A DNA stretch of 64,000 nucleotides from Pyrinomonadaceae bacterium (GTDB lineage: Bacteria; Acidobacteriota; Blastocatellia; Pyrinomonadales; Pyrinomonadaceae): the NCBI GenBank assembly GCA_019694345.1, contig JAIBCA010000143.1, positions 1 to 64,000 on the forward strand, given 5' to 3'. The first letter of the stretch is position 1, and the number at the start of each line of letters is the position of its first letter. Under the pieces are notes generated by a model. The model was not told the DNA's origin. It saw nothing but the letters and a program-made list of their open reading frames with translations, and made no database searches. This document shows positions 43,099 through 53,693 of this stretch, one piece after another. The position numbers were made by a program, and so were the translations under genes.

Positions 43099-45276
43099 CT
43101 ATTGCGGAGCATAGGCTGTCTGGATCGGACGATCCGTCGAGATGCCGAATTGGAAGACATCCATACCATTGTCCGAACTGCGCCGGATATACCATTGACC
43201 GGTCGACGGGCGGAAGACGGCAATGTCCGTCATTCCGTCGCCGTCGAATTCGCAGGCAACAGGAATATCGGCCCCGGTTCCCCAACGATAAGCCGAGAAC
43301 TGGTTGTCCGAACTGCGATAGATGTACCAGGTGCCCGAACTCGGACGATACACGGCAACATCGCTGGTGCCGTCACCGTCGAAGTCACCCGCAACCGCGC
43401 GGTCGCCCGCCAGTCCCCAGTGCATGGCGATCATTCCATTGTCAGAGCTACGGCGGATGTACCAATCGCCGACGCTCGGCCGGAAAATGGCCATATCATT
43501 GATGCCGTCGCCGTCGAAATCACCAGCCACAGGCCTGTCCCCGGTCATTCCCCAACGAGTGACCACATAGCCGTCGTCGGAACTCCGGAGCACGTACCAG
43601 TTGCCGTCCGAAGGCCTGAAGACGGCGAGATCGTTGACCCCGTCACCGTCGTAGTCGCCGACAACGGGAATATCGCCGGTCGTACCGAAACGGGAATAGG
43701 TGATCTCACCAGTTCCGCTGCGTCGGATCTGCCACATTCCGGTCGAAGGAGTGAACATCGCGATGTCCGCCAGACCGTCGCCGTCGTAGTCACCCTGAAC
43801 GTTTACATCGCCCGGTTGACCGATCGACTGCATCGAATACGTGTTGTCACCGCTATTAAGCGTGTACCAGTCATTTCCGGCATTGTCCGGAGCAAGACCG
43901 GTTCGTGGCCGGACGACGCTGATGTCTGAGAGTCCGTCGCCATTGAAATCGTCCCGGCGGTTTACGGGCCGAAGTTGTCCTCGGATCTCACCATCCGGAT
44001 AACCGACGGCCGTGTTGGTGTCGCCGGTCGCAATTTGAATGTACCAGGCTCCGTTACGAAGCTGTGCAACCTGCTGTGGTGTTACTTCGAACGATTGCGG
44101 GGCCGTCATTCCCGAGGTGCCGCCGTTATTTGCGATCGTGAAAATAACAGGCCCGGTCGCATTCGGCCCGGCAGGCCCGTTGATCGTTATCGCCGTCGCC
44201 GGAGCGGTTAGACGAGTGTAGGCGACTCGGACATTGATCGAAGTCGCGGCCGGGTTGAGGGTCACAAAACCGAATCCGCGTCCGGGAGTCGTGACAGGCG
44301 GAACCATCGCGTGCCCATTCATTTTCGCAGCAAAAGCACGAGCCGGAAGCGGTGCGGGCGGTGGAGTCGGGCTGCCCGTCGGGGTCGGCGACGGTGAAGG
44401 CGGCGGAGGCGGTGCTCCAAATGTGCCGCCAAGCACGATCGTGCCGGCATTTCGGATCGTCATCGGCGTTCCCGCGGTGATGACCGGGAAAGCTGTGTTG
44501 CTGTTGGACCAGAGCCGCAGCGAACCATTGTGATTGAAAAGCGTTATCGCTCCCACCGGATTGCCGGCGACCACGACGTTCAAAACAGTGCCGTTCGGCA
44601 AATTAATGTTCGACACGAATACTTCGAACAATCGCGGGCCGGTGCCGAACTCGGTGTATTCGGCCAGGCCCCGTGGAACAAGAGTCGTCGAAACCGCCGG
44701 TGAAGTGAGTTGCGCGATCAACCGCAATGACGGTGTCGGCATTGGCGATGGCGGCGGAACAGTTGGCGAAACCGACGGCGAAACCGTGGGTAGCGGCGTT
44801 GGTGGAGGCCCGAACGCACCGCTCACGATCGCCGCATCCCCGTTCTTGACCGTCAAAACGTCGCCGCCGACCACGGTCGGCACGGTGTCTCCAATCGCCG
44901 TCGTCAAATGCAGAACGCCGCGACGGGTCGGGTCGAGGGTCATCGAGCCGACGGCTGCGTTATTCAAGGTAACGCTCAACTGCGTTCCGGCCGGTAAATT
45001 AACGCCGTTGACCTCGACATGCAAAACGCGTTGCGGCGAGCCGGAAGAAACAAACGTATTGTAGCTTGCCGAGCCGATCGGCAAGGCATTGGTCGTAGGG
45101 CTGCCGCTCGGCGCCGCCAATAATCGTGCAAATAGTCCTGCTGTTGCGGTCGTGGTTTGAGCTTGCGAAGCCGGACTACCGAATTGAAATGCAAATGGCA
45201 ATATCAGCCAGAGGGCGATCGCTGAAACCGTCAGCGTAAGCACTCGCGGCCGTCGAAGAAGTGCAGAATTTAACAT
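43099..45276 (-). CDS. Secreted FG-GAP/VCBS repeat protein with CHRD domain
   Basis: A 725-residue exported protein; GAGGAG before the ATG at 45276 sets the start. After a signal segment (about 12-40) come two similar beta domains separated by Pro/Thr/Ser linkers of the PTPLPTVSPSVSP type. A CHRD domain follows (about 315-440, NGHAMVPPVTTPGRG and on). The C-terminal ~280 residues hold six FG-GAP/VCBS units with calcium-binding loops (DFNGDGLSDISVVRP, DYDGDGLADIA, DYDGDGVNDLA, DFDGDGINDMA, DFDGDGTSDVA, EFDGDGMTDIA) that should fold into a beta-propeller. No PEP-CTERM or LPXTG anchor is seen. Likely adhesive or matrix-associated. Confidence 0.9.
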   Translation of the reverse strand: MLNSALLRRPRVLTLTVSAIALWLILPFAFQFGSPASQAQTTTATAGLFARLLAAPSGSPTTNALPIGSASYNTFVSSGSPQRVLHVEVNGVNLPAGTQLSVTLNNAAVGSMTLDPTRRGVLHLTTAIGDTVPTVVGGDVLTVKNGDAAIVSGAFGPPPTPLPTVSPSVSPTVPPPSPMPTPSLRLIAQLTSPAVSTTLVPRGLAEYTEFGTGPRLFEVFVSNINLPNGTVLNVVVAGNPVGAITLFNHNGSLRLWSNSNTAFPVITAGTPMTIRNAGTIVLGGTFGAPPPPPSPSPTPTGSPTPPPAPLPARAFAAKMNGHAMVPPVTTPGRGFGFVTLNPAATSINVRVAYTRLTAPATAITINGPAGPNATGPVIFTIANNGGTSGMTAPQSFEVTPQQVAQLRNGAWYIQIATGDTNTAVGYPDGEIRGQLRPVNRRDDFNGDGLSDISVVRPRTGLAPDNAGNDWYTLNSGDNTYSMQSIGQPGDVNVQGDYDGDGLADIAMFTPSTGMWQIRRSGTGEITYSRFGTTGDIPVVGDYDGDGVNDLAVFRPSDGNWYVLRSSDDGYVVTRWGMTGDRPVAGDFDGDGINDMAIFRPSVGDWYIRRSSDNGMIAMHWGLAGDRAVAGDFDGDGTSDVAVYRPSSGTWYIYRSSDNQFSAYRWGTGADIPVACEFDGDGMTDIAVFRPSTGQWYIRRSSDNGMDVFQFGISTDRPIQTAYAPQ

Positions 45277-45712
45277 CGCTCGAATCTCCTCAATTAAGAA
45301 AGTTCTTAAATGCCTTATGCTCCGAGTGCCCGCCACAATTTGGCAAAGACATCAGGAGTAATTCCGGAAAATGCGCCGTTTATTGGGATCAAAATCGATA
45401 CTACACCCATTAGACGTTCAAGCGGGGGCCAAGGTCGCAAAAAAATCACCTTTTTTCGCGATCTTTTGTACATAAAAAATTGATGGAGATCGATCATTTG
45501 GCATTGAATCGAGATAATTGGCCGAGGTTGCCCAAAGAACTGCCGGATTTGTAGAATTTGACGCCTAATCAGTCTTTACAACGTTCATAATCCATGTAAC
45601 GAGCCACCCGAGTTTTGGGTAGATCTGTTGTTGCTTTTGCCCGTTGATTTTGCGTAAATAGTAACAACCTAAAAAGTTACGTGTAAATCGAAGTGAACTT
45701 TTTCCATTGAGT
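45277..45712. other. 436-nt divergent intergenic region before lon
   Basis: This AT-richer gap separates the FG-GAP gene and lon, which are transcribed away from each other, so it must hold two promoters. I see -10-like hexamers (CATAAT near 45588, TAAATA near 45653) but no convincing paired -35, no CIRCE operator and no open frame with a ribosome site. Confidence 0.5.
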
Positions 45713-48139
45713 ATGCAAGAATTTACAGATCAAATGCCGTCGGATATCGAACGCTTTCCGATGGTGCCCATCCGCGACGTCGTCATTTTTCCTTACACCA
45801 AGGTTGCTTTCAAGATCGGCAGGCCAAGTTCCGTAATGGCGTTAGAACAGGCGATGACCGGCGAGAGGCAGATCTTTTTGGCGACGCAGCATGACGCATC
45901 TGTTGACGAACCGAACGCCGATCAGATATTCGAGGTCGGCACACTAGGGCGTATCCTGCAGGCCCAGCGTCAGGAGAACGGCCAGATCAAGGTGGTCGTT
46001 GAGGGAAGGGAACGCGGCCGAATGGTGAGGGTCGAACAGGACGACGAGGGAATGTTCTATGCCCACGTCCGCCGAGTCCCTTCGACGGACGAATCGGGTT
46101 ACCGCACTGATGGTCTGTTGCAGCGCCTGCATGCTCTGGTCGAGCAGTTACTTAGGGTATCGCCAGATGCATATACTGACGCGCTTCACGCGGCTCTCCG
46201 CGGAGTATCTGCGGCTCAGATCGCCGATTCGATGTCATCACATCTTCGGATCGACGTCGCCGAAAAGCAGGAATTGCTCGAAACAGTGTCGGTTCAGGAA
46301 CGCCTGCAGCGGCTAATTGATGTGCTCGAAGCCGAGATCGACAAACGGCAGCTTGACCGCAATATCCACTCGCGGACCAAGAAGCAAATGGATAAGCACC
46401 AACGCGAGTATTATCTGAACGAACAGATCAAGGCGATCCACAAGGAACTTGGCCGAAAGGACGAAAAGGCAGAACTTGACGAACTTAAGGCGAAGATCGA
46501 AGCCGCCGGAATGTCCGAAGAAGCGAAAGACAAGGCGATGCAGGAGTTTGCAAGGCTCGAGTCGATGCCGCCGATGTCGGCTGAGAGTACGGTGTCGCGG
46601 AACTACCTGGATTGGCTGATCAACGTGCCATGGCGGGAACGATCCGAGGAGATCGAGGACCTGAACGCCGCTGAAGAAACTCTCAACGAGGATCATTACG
46701 GGCTTGAAAAGATAAAGGAACGCATCCTCGAATTTCTGGCGGTTCGCCAACTGGTCAAAAATCCCAAAGGCACGATCCTTTGTTTTGTTGGTGCCCCCGG
46801 CGTCGGTAAGACAAGCCTTGGCAAGTCGATCGCCAACGCGACGGGCCGAAAGTTTGTCAGGCTTGCTCTCGGCGGTGTTCACGACGAAGCTGAGATCCGC
46901 GGCCACCGCCGCACTTATATCGGTTCGATGCCGGGACAGATCATCCAACTGATGAAGCGAGCAGGGACGACCAATCCCGTGATATTGCTTGACGAGGTCG
47001 ACAAACTTGGGCGTGACTATCGCGGTGACCCGAGCGCGGCCTTACTCGAGGTGCTCGATCCCGAGCAGAACAGTACGTTCAGGGACCATTATTTGGATGT
47101 GGATTATGACCTTTCGCACGTTTTCTTTATTGCGACGGCCAATGTTCTGCACACGATACCGCCCGCACTGCAGGACCGGTTGGAGATACTCAGCCTTTCC
47201 GGCTATACCGAGCGGGAAAAGGCTGAGATAGCAAAGCGTCACCTGATCCCAAAACAGTGCGAGAATAGCGGCATCGACAGCGAAAAGGTCGTTTTTACAA
47301 ATGACGGCATACTTGAGGCGATACGACATTACACACGCGAGGCTGGCGTTCGAAATCTCGAGCGTGAGATCGGGTCGTGTCTTCGTAAAGTGGCTCGGCA
47401 GTACGTGGCTGCCGAGGATAAAGAATCATTTCGTGTTGTGATCGACGCGGAAAAGGTCCAGGAACTGCTCGGTACGATCCGTTTCCGCAAACAGGACATT
47501 GCCCGCAAGAGCGAGGTGGGGTTGGTGAATGGCTTGGCCTGGACCGAGGTCGGCGGCGACGTTTTGCAGGTTGAGGCTACGTTAGTAAAGGGAAAAGGCG
47601 ACGTGACGCTGACCGGAAAGCTCGGAGAGGTCATGCAGGAATCGGCTAAGGCCGCGCTGACATGTGTTCGAACGCGTGCCGAGGACCTAGGCATCGATCC
47701 GGTGGATTTCCGAGAAAAGGACCTGCACATACACGTTCCGGAAGGTGCGATACCAAAGGACGGCCCGAGCGCCGGTATAACTCTCGCAACCGCCATGGTT
47801 TCGGCACTTACAAAGCGGCCGGCGAGACACGATGTTGCGATGACCGGTGAGATCACGCTCCGCGGCAAGGTTTTGCCGATCGGAGGAGTCAAGGAAAAAC
47901 TGCTTGCGGCTCACCGATTCGGCCTGAGGACGATCATTTTATCCAAAGAGAACGAAAAGGATCTGGCTGAAATACCGGACGAGGTTCGCGATGAGTTGAC
48001 CATTCATTCCGTCGATATGATCGATGAGGTACTGAGAATCGCTCTCGAACCGAAACCCGCAGCCGAAACTGCGATGCATTCGCCTCAAGTCTGGAGCAGC
48101 GACCAAGCCGGATCGGAGATCAATGCGTCGGTAGAATAA
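45713..48139 (+). CDS. lon: ATP-dependent protease Lon
   Basis: An 808-residue LonA protease. The N-terminal LAN domain (about 10-205) begins with the family phrase [14 protein letters not shown]. The AAA+ motor has Walker [14 protein letters not shown], and [12 protein letters not shown] as Walker B. The C-terminal peptidase domain has the Ser in [14 protein letters not shown] and the Lys in [12 protein letters not shown] of the Ser-Lys dyad. I prefer the ATG at 45713 to a TTG two codons upstream. It heads a lon-unknown-engB group. Confidence 0.97.
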   Translation: MQEFTDQMPSDIERFPMVPIRDVVIFPYTKVAFKIGRPSSVMALEQAMTGERQIFLATQHDASVDEPNADQIFEVGTLGRILQAQRQENGQIKVVVEGRERGRMVRVEQDDEGMFYAHVRRVPSTDESGYRTDGLLQRLHALVEQLLRVSPDAYTDALHAALRGVSAAQIADSMSSHLRIDVAEKQELLETVSVQERLQRLIDVLEAEIDKRQLDRNIHSRTKKQMDKHQREYYLNEQIKAIHKELGRKDEKAELDELKAKIEAAGMSEEAKDKAMQEFARLESMPPMSAESTVSRNYLDWLINVPWRERSEEIEDLNAAEETLNEDHYGLEKIKERILEFLAVRQLVKNPKGTILCFVGAPGVGKTSLGKSIANATGRKFVRLALGGVHDEAEIRGHRRTYIGSMPGQIIQLMKRAGTTNPVILLDEVDKLGRDYRGDPSAALLEVLDPEQNSTFRDHYLDVDYDLSHVFFIATANVLHTIPPALQDRLEILSLSGYTEREKAEIAKRHLIPKQCENSGIDSEKVVFTNDGILEAIRHYTREAGVRNLEREIGSCLRKVARQYVAAEDKESFRVVIDAEKVQELLGTIRFRKQDIARKSEVGLVNGLAWTEVGGDVLQVEATLVKGKGDVTLTGKLGEVMQESAKAALTCVRTRAEDLGIDPVDFREKDLHIHVPEGAIPKDGPSAGITLATAMVSALTKRPARHDVAMTGEITLRGKVLPIGGVKEKLLAAHRFGLRTIILSKENEKDLAEIPDEVRDELTIHSVDMIDEVLRIALEPKPAAETAMHSPQVWSSDQAGSEINASVE

Positions 48140-48156
48140 AGCGATTTTCCAACAAT

Positions 48157-48615
48157 ATGAGCAAAGAATTTCGCTCGGCCGAACTTATCCTTAAGCTTTA
48201 CGACCTCCGACGCGAAGACAAAATGCGCGACGCTCGGGCGTGGTTTATTGGATTTTTTCCCGATTCCGTTGAAGACATTATTAAAACGATGATCGACCCC
48301 TCGACCAGTGCGAGTTTCCGCATGGTAACGAGTTATTGGGATATGGCGGCGAGTTTCGTCAATCGAGGAGCGATCGATGAGGCGATGTTCATGGATTCGG
48401 CAGGCGAGATCTGGGTTGTCTTCTGCAAAGTCCAACCGTACGTCGCCGAGCTTCGCGAACGGATCGGTAGCCCTAACACGATGAAGCACATGGAAGAACT
48501 CCTCATGCGTCAGCCGAACGCAATTGAGACGCTGGCGGGTCGACGTGAAGCAATGAAACGCTGGATGCAGGCTCGCGCGGAGATGGCAAAAGCAGGCGAT
48601 GTTGCCGATCAATGA
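48157..48615 (+). CDS. Helical protein of unknown function between lon and engB
   Basis: A 152-residue soluble, mostly helical protein. Visible features are an N-terminal LILKLYDLRREDKMRDARAW segment, SYWDMAASFVNRGAIDEAMF with the look of a helical hairpin, and a charged C-terminus. No membrane helix or catalytic motif. It begins 17 nt after lon and overlaps engB by 4 nt (ATGA), so it is translated with both. Function unknown; location suggests a link to protein quality control or ribosome assembly, which is inference only. Confidence 0.8.
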   Translation: MSKEFRSAELILKLYDLRREDKMRDARAWFIGFFPDSVEDIIKTMIDPSTSASFRMVTSYWDMAASFVNRGAIDEAMFMDSAGEIWVVFCKVQPYVAELRERIGSPNTMKHMEELLMRQPNAIETLAGRREAMKRWMQARAEMAKAGDVADQ

Positions 48616-49196
48616 AGATCACGTCAGCCGAGTTCACGAAAAGTGCCTTTGAACGAGCCCATTGGGTTGGCGACGGTCTTCCGGAGATTTCGTTCCTTGG
48701 CCGCTCAAATGTAGGCAAATCCTCGCTTCTTAACGCGCTTCTTAATCGAAAGGGACTTGCCCGCACCTCGAATACACCGGGTCGCACCCAAAGCATCAAT
48801 TTTTTTCTGGTCAATGACCGATTCTACTTTGCGGACCTGCCTGGTTATGGTTATGCCAAAGTCTCGAAGACGATGCGGGCCGATTGGGGCAAGATGGCCG
48901 AGGAGTATCTTGCGGACAGGCAAGAACTTGTGCTATCGATCCAACTGGTTGATTCAAGACATTCGCCGACAGGCTTGGACCGGCAACTCCATGAATGGAT
49001 GACGGTCAATGAAAAGCCAAGGATCATTGTCGCAACGAAGGCGGATAAACTGTCAAACAACGAACTTGCAAAGAATTTGAGGGTGATCGAAAAGGAATTG
49101 CCAGGTGCAAGAGTGATCGCATTTTCCTCTCAGACGGGACGGGGCCGCGATGCGGTGTGGGGCGAGATCGAGGCGGCGGTGAATAAAAGTAAATAA
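48612..49196 (+). CDS. engB: Ribosome biogenesis GTPase EngB (YsxC/YihA)
   Basis: A 194-residue TRAFAC GTPase needed for late 50S assembly. It has G1 GRSNVGKSS, G2 region TPGRTQSINFF, G3 DLPGYGYAKV and G4 ATKADKL. Length normal. The start codon overlaps the upstream gene's stop (ATGA). Together with lon it mirrors the lon-engB adjacency seen in many bacteria. Confidence 0.97.
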   Translation: MKITSAEFTKSAFERAHWVGDGLPEISFLGRSNVGKSSLLNALLNRKGLARTSNTPGRTQSINFFLVNDRFYFADLPGYGYAKVSKTMRADWGKMAEEYLADRQELVLSIQLVDSRHSPTGLDRQLHEWMTVNEKPRIIVATKADKLSNNELAKNLRVIEKELPGARVIAFSSQTGRGRDAVWGEIEAAVNKSK

Positions 49197-49419
49197 ATTA
49201 GTTGATTTATCGGTTCGAATGTTGTAATTATTAAATATCGCCTTAACTCAAGGTTTCTTTCCAGGTCAGAAAGACTGGAATCTTTGTTATTAATACTCAC
49301 AATCCATTTGTTTCGCCTGCGGCCTGAAAGCACTTCCGATCATTTGATCCGGCCTGCAACGCGACACAATTTGAATAGCCTCTACATAATTCATTTTATC
49401 CACTTTCACACCGACTGAC

Positions 49420-50799
49420 ATGGCAACCAAAACTACTTCAACCCGCAGACCGAAACGTGTCGCAGAAGAACCATCGAGCGCCGAGGCGATCGAGGTATCG
49501 AACGAACCCGTTGAGAAGAAGAGCGACGGTAATAACGATTCGATGCTGAATCTTGCCGGGCTCAAAGATATGTCCATAAGTGAACTCACCCATATCGCAA
49601 AGGAAATGGGGATCGAGGGAGCTAGCGGACTCAGAAAGCAGGAACTGATCTTTAAGGTCCTCGCGACACAAACCGAAAAGAGCGGTCTTATTTTTTCGGA
49701 GGGCGTGCTCGAGACGCTTCCTGACGGATTCGGCTTTTTGCGTGCCCCAGAGTACAACTATCTTCCGGGCCCTGATGATATTTATGTCAGCCCGTCACAG
49801 ATCCGCAAATTTGATCTTCGGACCGGAGACACCGTCTCGGGCCAGATCCGTCCGCCGAAAGAGGGTGAACGGTATTTTGCACTCATCAAGGTCGAGGCCA
49901 TCAATTTTGAGGCTCCGGAGCAGTCACGAGAGAAGGTATTTTTTGACAATCTGACCCCGCTTTACCCCGATGAAAAGTTGAGTATGGAGATCGAGGGTGA
50001 TCCGGAAAAGGTTGCCGCACGTGTTATCGATCTGGTTACGCCGATCGGTAAGGGGCAGCGTGCCCTGATCGTGGCACCGCCGCGAACCGGTAAGACCATG
50101 CTTTTGCAAACGATAGCCAACTCGGTGACCGAAAATCACCCTGAAGTGACGCTGATCGTACTTCTCATCGACGAGCGTCCCGAAGAGGTCACGGATATGC
50201 AGCGTTCGGTAAAGGGAGAGGTCATTTCATCAACCTTTGACGAGCCGCCGACCCGTCACGTGCAGGTCGCCGATATGGTCATCGAAAAGGCAAAAAGGCT
50301 GGTTGAACACAAACGAGACGTTGTCATCTTGCTGGATTCGATCACGCGACTGGCGCGGGCCCACAACTCCGTAGTTCCGCCATCCGGCAAGATACTTTCG
50401 GGCGGTATCGATTCGAATGCACTGCAGCGTCCAAAACGGTTTTTCGGGGCCGCTCGTAATATCGAGGAAGGCGGTAGTTTGACGATCATCGCTACTGCGC
50501 TGATTGATACGGGGTCGAGAATGGACGACGTCATTTTCGAGGAATTCAAGGGAACCGGTAACTCTGAGATCCATCTTGATCGCCGACTCTCAGACAAACG
50601 CTTGTTCCCGGCGATCGACCTCCAGAGATCGGGTACCCGCAAAGAAGAATTGCTTATCGGAAAAGAGGATCTCAATCGGATCTGGGTAATGCGCCGTGTG
50701 CTCAATCCGCTTTCGCCGGTCGAACAGATGGAGGTCGTTCTCGAACGACTCTCCAAAACAAAGACAAATGCCGAATTTTTGGCCTCGATGCAGTCATAG
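49420..50799 (+). CDS. rho: Transcription termination factor Rho
   Basis: A 459-residue RNA-dependent ATPase. A low-complexity, Lys/Glu/Ser-rich extension (about 1-45) precedes the Rho N-terminal helical domain ([21 protein letters not shown]), the cold-shock-like RNA-binding domain ([30 protein letters not shown]) and the motor with Walker [27 protein letters not shown] and the Q/R loops. The 223-nt region before the gene holds small stem-loops and could carry autoregulation, as in other bacteria. Confidence 0.97.
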   Translation: MATKTTSTRRPKRVAEEPSSAEAIEVSNEPVEKKSDGNNDSMLNLAGLKDMSISELTHIAKEMGIEGASGLRKQELIFKVLATQTEKSGLIFSEGVLETLPDGFGFLRAPEYNYLPGPDDIYVSPSQIRKFDLRTGDTVSGQIRPPKEGERYFALIKVEAINFEAPEQSREKVFFDNLTPLYPDEKLSMEIEGDPEKVAARVIDLVTPIGKGQRALIVAPPRTGKTMLLQTIANSVTENHPEVTLIVLLIDERPEEVTDMQRSVKGEVISSTFDEPPTRHVQVADMVIEKAKRLVEHKRDVVILLDSITRLARAHNSVVPPSGKILSGGIDSNALQRPKRFFGAARNIEEGGSLTIIATALIDTGSRMDDVIFEEFKGTGNSEIHLDRRLSDKRLFPAIDLQRSGTRKEELLIGKEDLNRIWVMRRVLNPLSPVEQMEVVLERLSKTKTNAEFLASMQS

Positions 50800-50820
50800 C
50801 ATCGAAGCTGGTCAATGGAC

Positions 50821-50878
50821 GATCGTGAATAGCGGGATAACACTTTTATGTTCTCTCCTATTCACGATCTACTATTTA
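50821..50878. repeat. Inverted heptamer repeat before glgA
   Basis: GATCGTGAATAG (50821-50832) is perfectly inverted as CTATTCACGATC (50858-50869). The right arm continues as 7-nt units CTATTCA, CGATCTA, CTATTTA (50858-50878), and the left arm reads as heptamers on the other strand. The element lies between rho and glgA, 13 nt before the glgA start, and can form a stem with a 25-nt loop. Confidence 0.65.
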
Positions 50879-50891
50879 CGGTGCATTTTTT

Positions 50892-52313
50892 ATGAGAGTA
50901 GCCGTAATTTCTGCTGAGGCAGTTCCGTACTCAAAGACAGGCGGGCTCGGCGATGTTGCCGGTGCATTGCCCAAGGCCTTGAAGCAGGTCGGCGTTGACG
51001 CATTTCTGATCACGCCATGCTACTGGCAGACCAAGGGTGAGTATCTTTGGCATACTGCGGTCGATGACCTTTGGGTGACGTGGAAGGGAAGTGCGCTCCG
51101 GATCAAAGCTTTTTACAGTGAAGCCAATGGATCGCCGGCATTCCTGCTGGACCATCCGGCTCTTTTTCATCGAGATTCGATATATGGCTATCGAGAGGAT
51201 CACGAGAGATTCGCTTTTTTCAACCATGCTGCACTTGAGCTTGTAAAACGTCTCGGTGGTGCGCCGGATATCGTTCACCTGAACGATTGGCATTGCGGTT
51301 TTGCGGCCGTCGAACTTGCTTCAAGAAGGCGCTCGGATCCATATTGGAGAAATACGAGAACCGTGTTTTCAATACACAATATGGCTTATCAGGGCGGCTT
51401 CGGAATGGGCGACCTGAGTTCGCTAGGCTTTACAAGTGAGTTTGCTCGAAACGCCTTCAGTTTCAACGGCTATGCCTCGGCAATGAAAGCGGGACTCGAG
51501 GTGTCGGATACCCTTTCGACCGTCTCGAAACGGTACTCGTATGAAATCCAGACGTCTGAGAATGGATATGGCCTCGACTGGCTGACCCGACGGCGAGCCA
51601 GCCGTCTGATCGGTATCACCAACGGTGTCGATTACGAGGTTTGGGATCCGGAGACCGACCCGGAATTGCCCGCACATTTTTCGATCGATGACCTTTCCGG
51701 CAAGACGGAATGTAAGCGTGCATTACTCGAACGATTTCATCTACCGATCGAACTCGGGCGGCCGATCTTTGCGAGTGTTACCAGATTGACGTCGCAAAAG
51801 GGAGTTGAGCTTATTCGTCAGGGAGCCGGTGATATTCTGGCTGCCGGCGGCTTCTTTATCGCTCTAGGTTCCGGCGAAAAGGACTCGGAGAATTTCCTCC
51901 AAGCACTTCGCGATCATGCTCCATCGCGGGTGGGGGTTTATATCGGTTATAATGAGAGCTTGGCACATTTGATCGAGGCCGGGGCCGATGTGTTCCTAAT
52001 GCCGTCGAAGTTCGAGCCGTGTGGTCTGAACCAAATGTATTCATTGAGGTACGGCACCGTGCCAATTGTCAGGGCGGTCGGCGGCCTGGATGATACGGTC
52101 GAGAACTGGAACATCCTGACCGGTCGAGGAAACGGCTTCAAATTTGGCCCTTATCAGGCGGATAAGCTGCTCGAGAAGATCTACGAAGCCAGATTTGCCT
52201 TCGAAGACAAGGAATCGTGGTCGAAGATCCAGCGGAACGGAATGGCGGTTGACAATTCGTGGGAAAACGCAGCGAGGAACTATATCGAGCTGTACGAATG
52301 GACTTTGCGGTAG
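50892..52313 (+). CDS. glgA: Glycogen synthase (ADP-glucose type)
   Basis: A 473-residue GT5 glucosyltransferase extending glycogen from ADP-glucose. The ADP-glucose loop KTGGLGDVAGALPKAL is near the N-terminus; HLNDWHCG and FSIHNMAYQG follow. In the C-terminal Rossmann lobe SRLTSQKG-like TRLTSQKGVELI and MPSKFEPCGLNQMYSLRYG (with the catalytic-type Glu) are present. No other glycogen genes are adjacent; it lies between rho and purA. Confidence 0.95.
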   Translation: MRVAVISAEAVPYSKTGGLGDVAGALPKALKQVGVDAFLITPCYWQTKGEYLWHTAVDDLWVTWKGSALRIKAFYSEANGSPAFLLDHPALFHRDSIYGYREDHERFAFFNHAALELVKRLGGAPDIVHLNDWHCGFAAVELASRRRSDPYWRNTRTVFSIHNMAYQGGFGMGDLSSLGFTSEFARNAFSFNGYASAMKAGLEVSDTLSTVSKRYSYEIQTSENGYGLDWLTRRRASRLIGITNGVDYEVWDPETDPELPAHFSIDDLSGKTECKRALLERFHLPIELGRPIFASVTRLTSQKGVELIRQGAGDILAAGGFFIALGSGEKDSENFLQALRDHAPSRVGVYIGYNESLAHLIEAGADVFLMPSKFEPCGLNQMYSLRYGTVPIVRAVGGLDDTVENWNILTGRGNGFKFGPYQADKLLEKIYEARFAFEDKESWSKIQRNGMAVDNSWENAARNYIELYEWTLR

Positions 52314-52376
52314 GGTTTCGCTTTCAGGCGGGATCTTATTCGCGGTTTTCACGCCTAAAGGCGTAACTCATACTGT

Positions 52377-53687
52377 ATGATCATTGTCATTATTGGTGCC
52401 CAGTGGGGCGATGAAGGTAAGGGAAAAGTCGTCGATCTGCTTGCGGATCGGTTTGACGTTGTGTCGCGCTATCAGGGCGGGCACAATGCCGGGCACAGTG
52501 TATATGTCGGCGATAAAGCCTTCGTTTTGAGGCTTTTACCATCAGGTATCATTCATGAGGACAAAACATGTGTGCTCGGCAACGGCATGGTCATCGACCC
52601 GAAAGCGTTCTTCGAAGAGGTCGATCAGATCGCTGAAAAGGGAATCACAGTCACGCCCGATCGATTGAAAGTTTCGTCGCGTGCCCATCTGATCATGCCG
52701 TATCACCGTGCACTCGATCACACGTCCGAAGAGCGTTTGGGCAATGAGAAGATCGGGACGACACTTCGCGGCATCGGGCCGGCGTACGAGGACAAGGCAG
52801 GCCGTCGCGGCATCCGTGTCGCTGATGCAATGAACGCGGATCTGCTCAAACTACGCATCGAGCGCAACCTCGAAGAGGCGAACCGAATTATTGTCCTTTT
52901 TGGCCAGCAGCCGCTCCGGGCTGACGAGATCCTCGAAGAGATCACTCCGCTGGTTGAGCGTCTTCGGCCGTTTGTATGCGAAACGTCGCATTATCTGGCC
53001 GAAGCTCGTAAGGCGAACAAAAAAATATTGCTTGAGGGGGCTCAGGCGACCTTACTTGACGTTGATCATGGAACTTACCCGTACGTTACGTCTTCGAACC
53101 CGACTGCTGGTGGAGCCTCGGTCGGAGCCGGTATCCCGCCGCACCATATAACCGGCGTTCTGGGTATCGTCCGAACGTATGCGACTCGTGTCGGTGAGGG
53201 GCCGTTCCCAACGGAAATGGTCGATTCCGAAGAGGATATGGCGAATCTTATCCGTCAGAGGGGAAATGAGTACGGGTCAGTCACCAAACGACCGCGTCGC
53301 TGCGGATGGTTTGACGCGGTGGCGACAAGGTATGCGGCTGAACTAAATGGTTTTGATTCGGTGGCCCTGACCAAACTCGACGTGCTTGATGCACTGGAGG
53401 AGATCAAGGTATGTGTCGGATATGAGATCGACGGAGTGCGAGTAGATACGTTCCCGGCCGTTGCTAGCGAACTTCTCAAGATCAAACCGATATACGAGAC
53501 CCTTCCCGGATGGAAGGCCGATACTGTCGGCACTACCCGTTTTGAGGATCTGCCTGAAAGGGCGCAGGCCTATGTCCGCTTTCTTTCGAAACAGATCGGT
53601 ACCGAGATCGGACTGATCTCGACCGGTCCGGAACGTGATCAGACGATCATCCTGGAAGAGTCGGTGATGGAGAGCTGGTTTAATTGA
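52377..53687 (+). CDS. purA: Adenylosuccinate synthetase
   Basis: A 436-residue GTP-dependent enzyme converting IMP and aspartate to adenylosuccinate, the first committed AMP step. Diagnostic pieces: GAQWGDEGKGKVVD, GGHNAGHSV, IGTTLRGIGPAYEDKAGRRGIR, LLEGAQATLLDVDHGTYPYVTSSN and RCGWFDAVATRYA. Length normal. A tiny hairpin ACGCC/GGCGT lies just before the start. A GNAT gene begins 6 nt downstream. Confidence 0.98.
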   Translation: MIIVIIGAQWGDEGKGKVVDLLADRFDVVSRYQGGHNAGHSVYVGDKAFVLRLLPSGIIHEDKTCVLGNGMVIDPKAFFEEVDQIAEKGITVTPDRLKVSSRAHLIMPYHRALDHTSEERLGNEKIGTTLRGIGPAYEDKAGRRGIRVADAMNADLLKLRIERNLEEANRIIVLFGQQPLRADEILEEITPLVERLRPFVCETSHYLAEARKANKKILLEGAQATLLDVDHGTYPYVTSSNPTAGGASVGAGIPPHHITGVLGIVRTYATRVGEGPFPTEMVDSEEDMANLIRQRGNEYGSVTKRPRRCGWFDAVATRYAAELNGFDSVALTKLDVLDALEEIKVCVGYEIDGVRVDTFPAVASELLKIKPIYETLPGWKADTVGTTRFEDLPERAQAYVRFLSKQIGTEIGLISTGPERDQTIILEESVMESWFN

Positions 53688-53693
53688 TCCGCG

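Noticed and set aside
43102-43929. A 275-codon plus-strand frame
   Set aside because: Antisense to the FG-GAP repeats; its apparent repetitiveness mirrors those repeats.
45277-45712. CIRCE/HrcA operator or heat-shock promoter for lon
   Set aside because: No TTAGCACTC-N9-GAGTGCTAA-like sequence and no convincing sigma-32-type pair was found.
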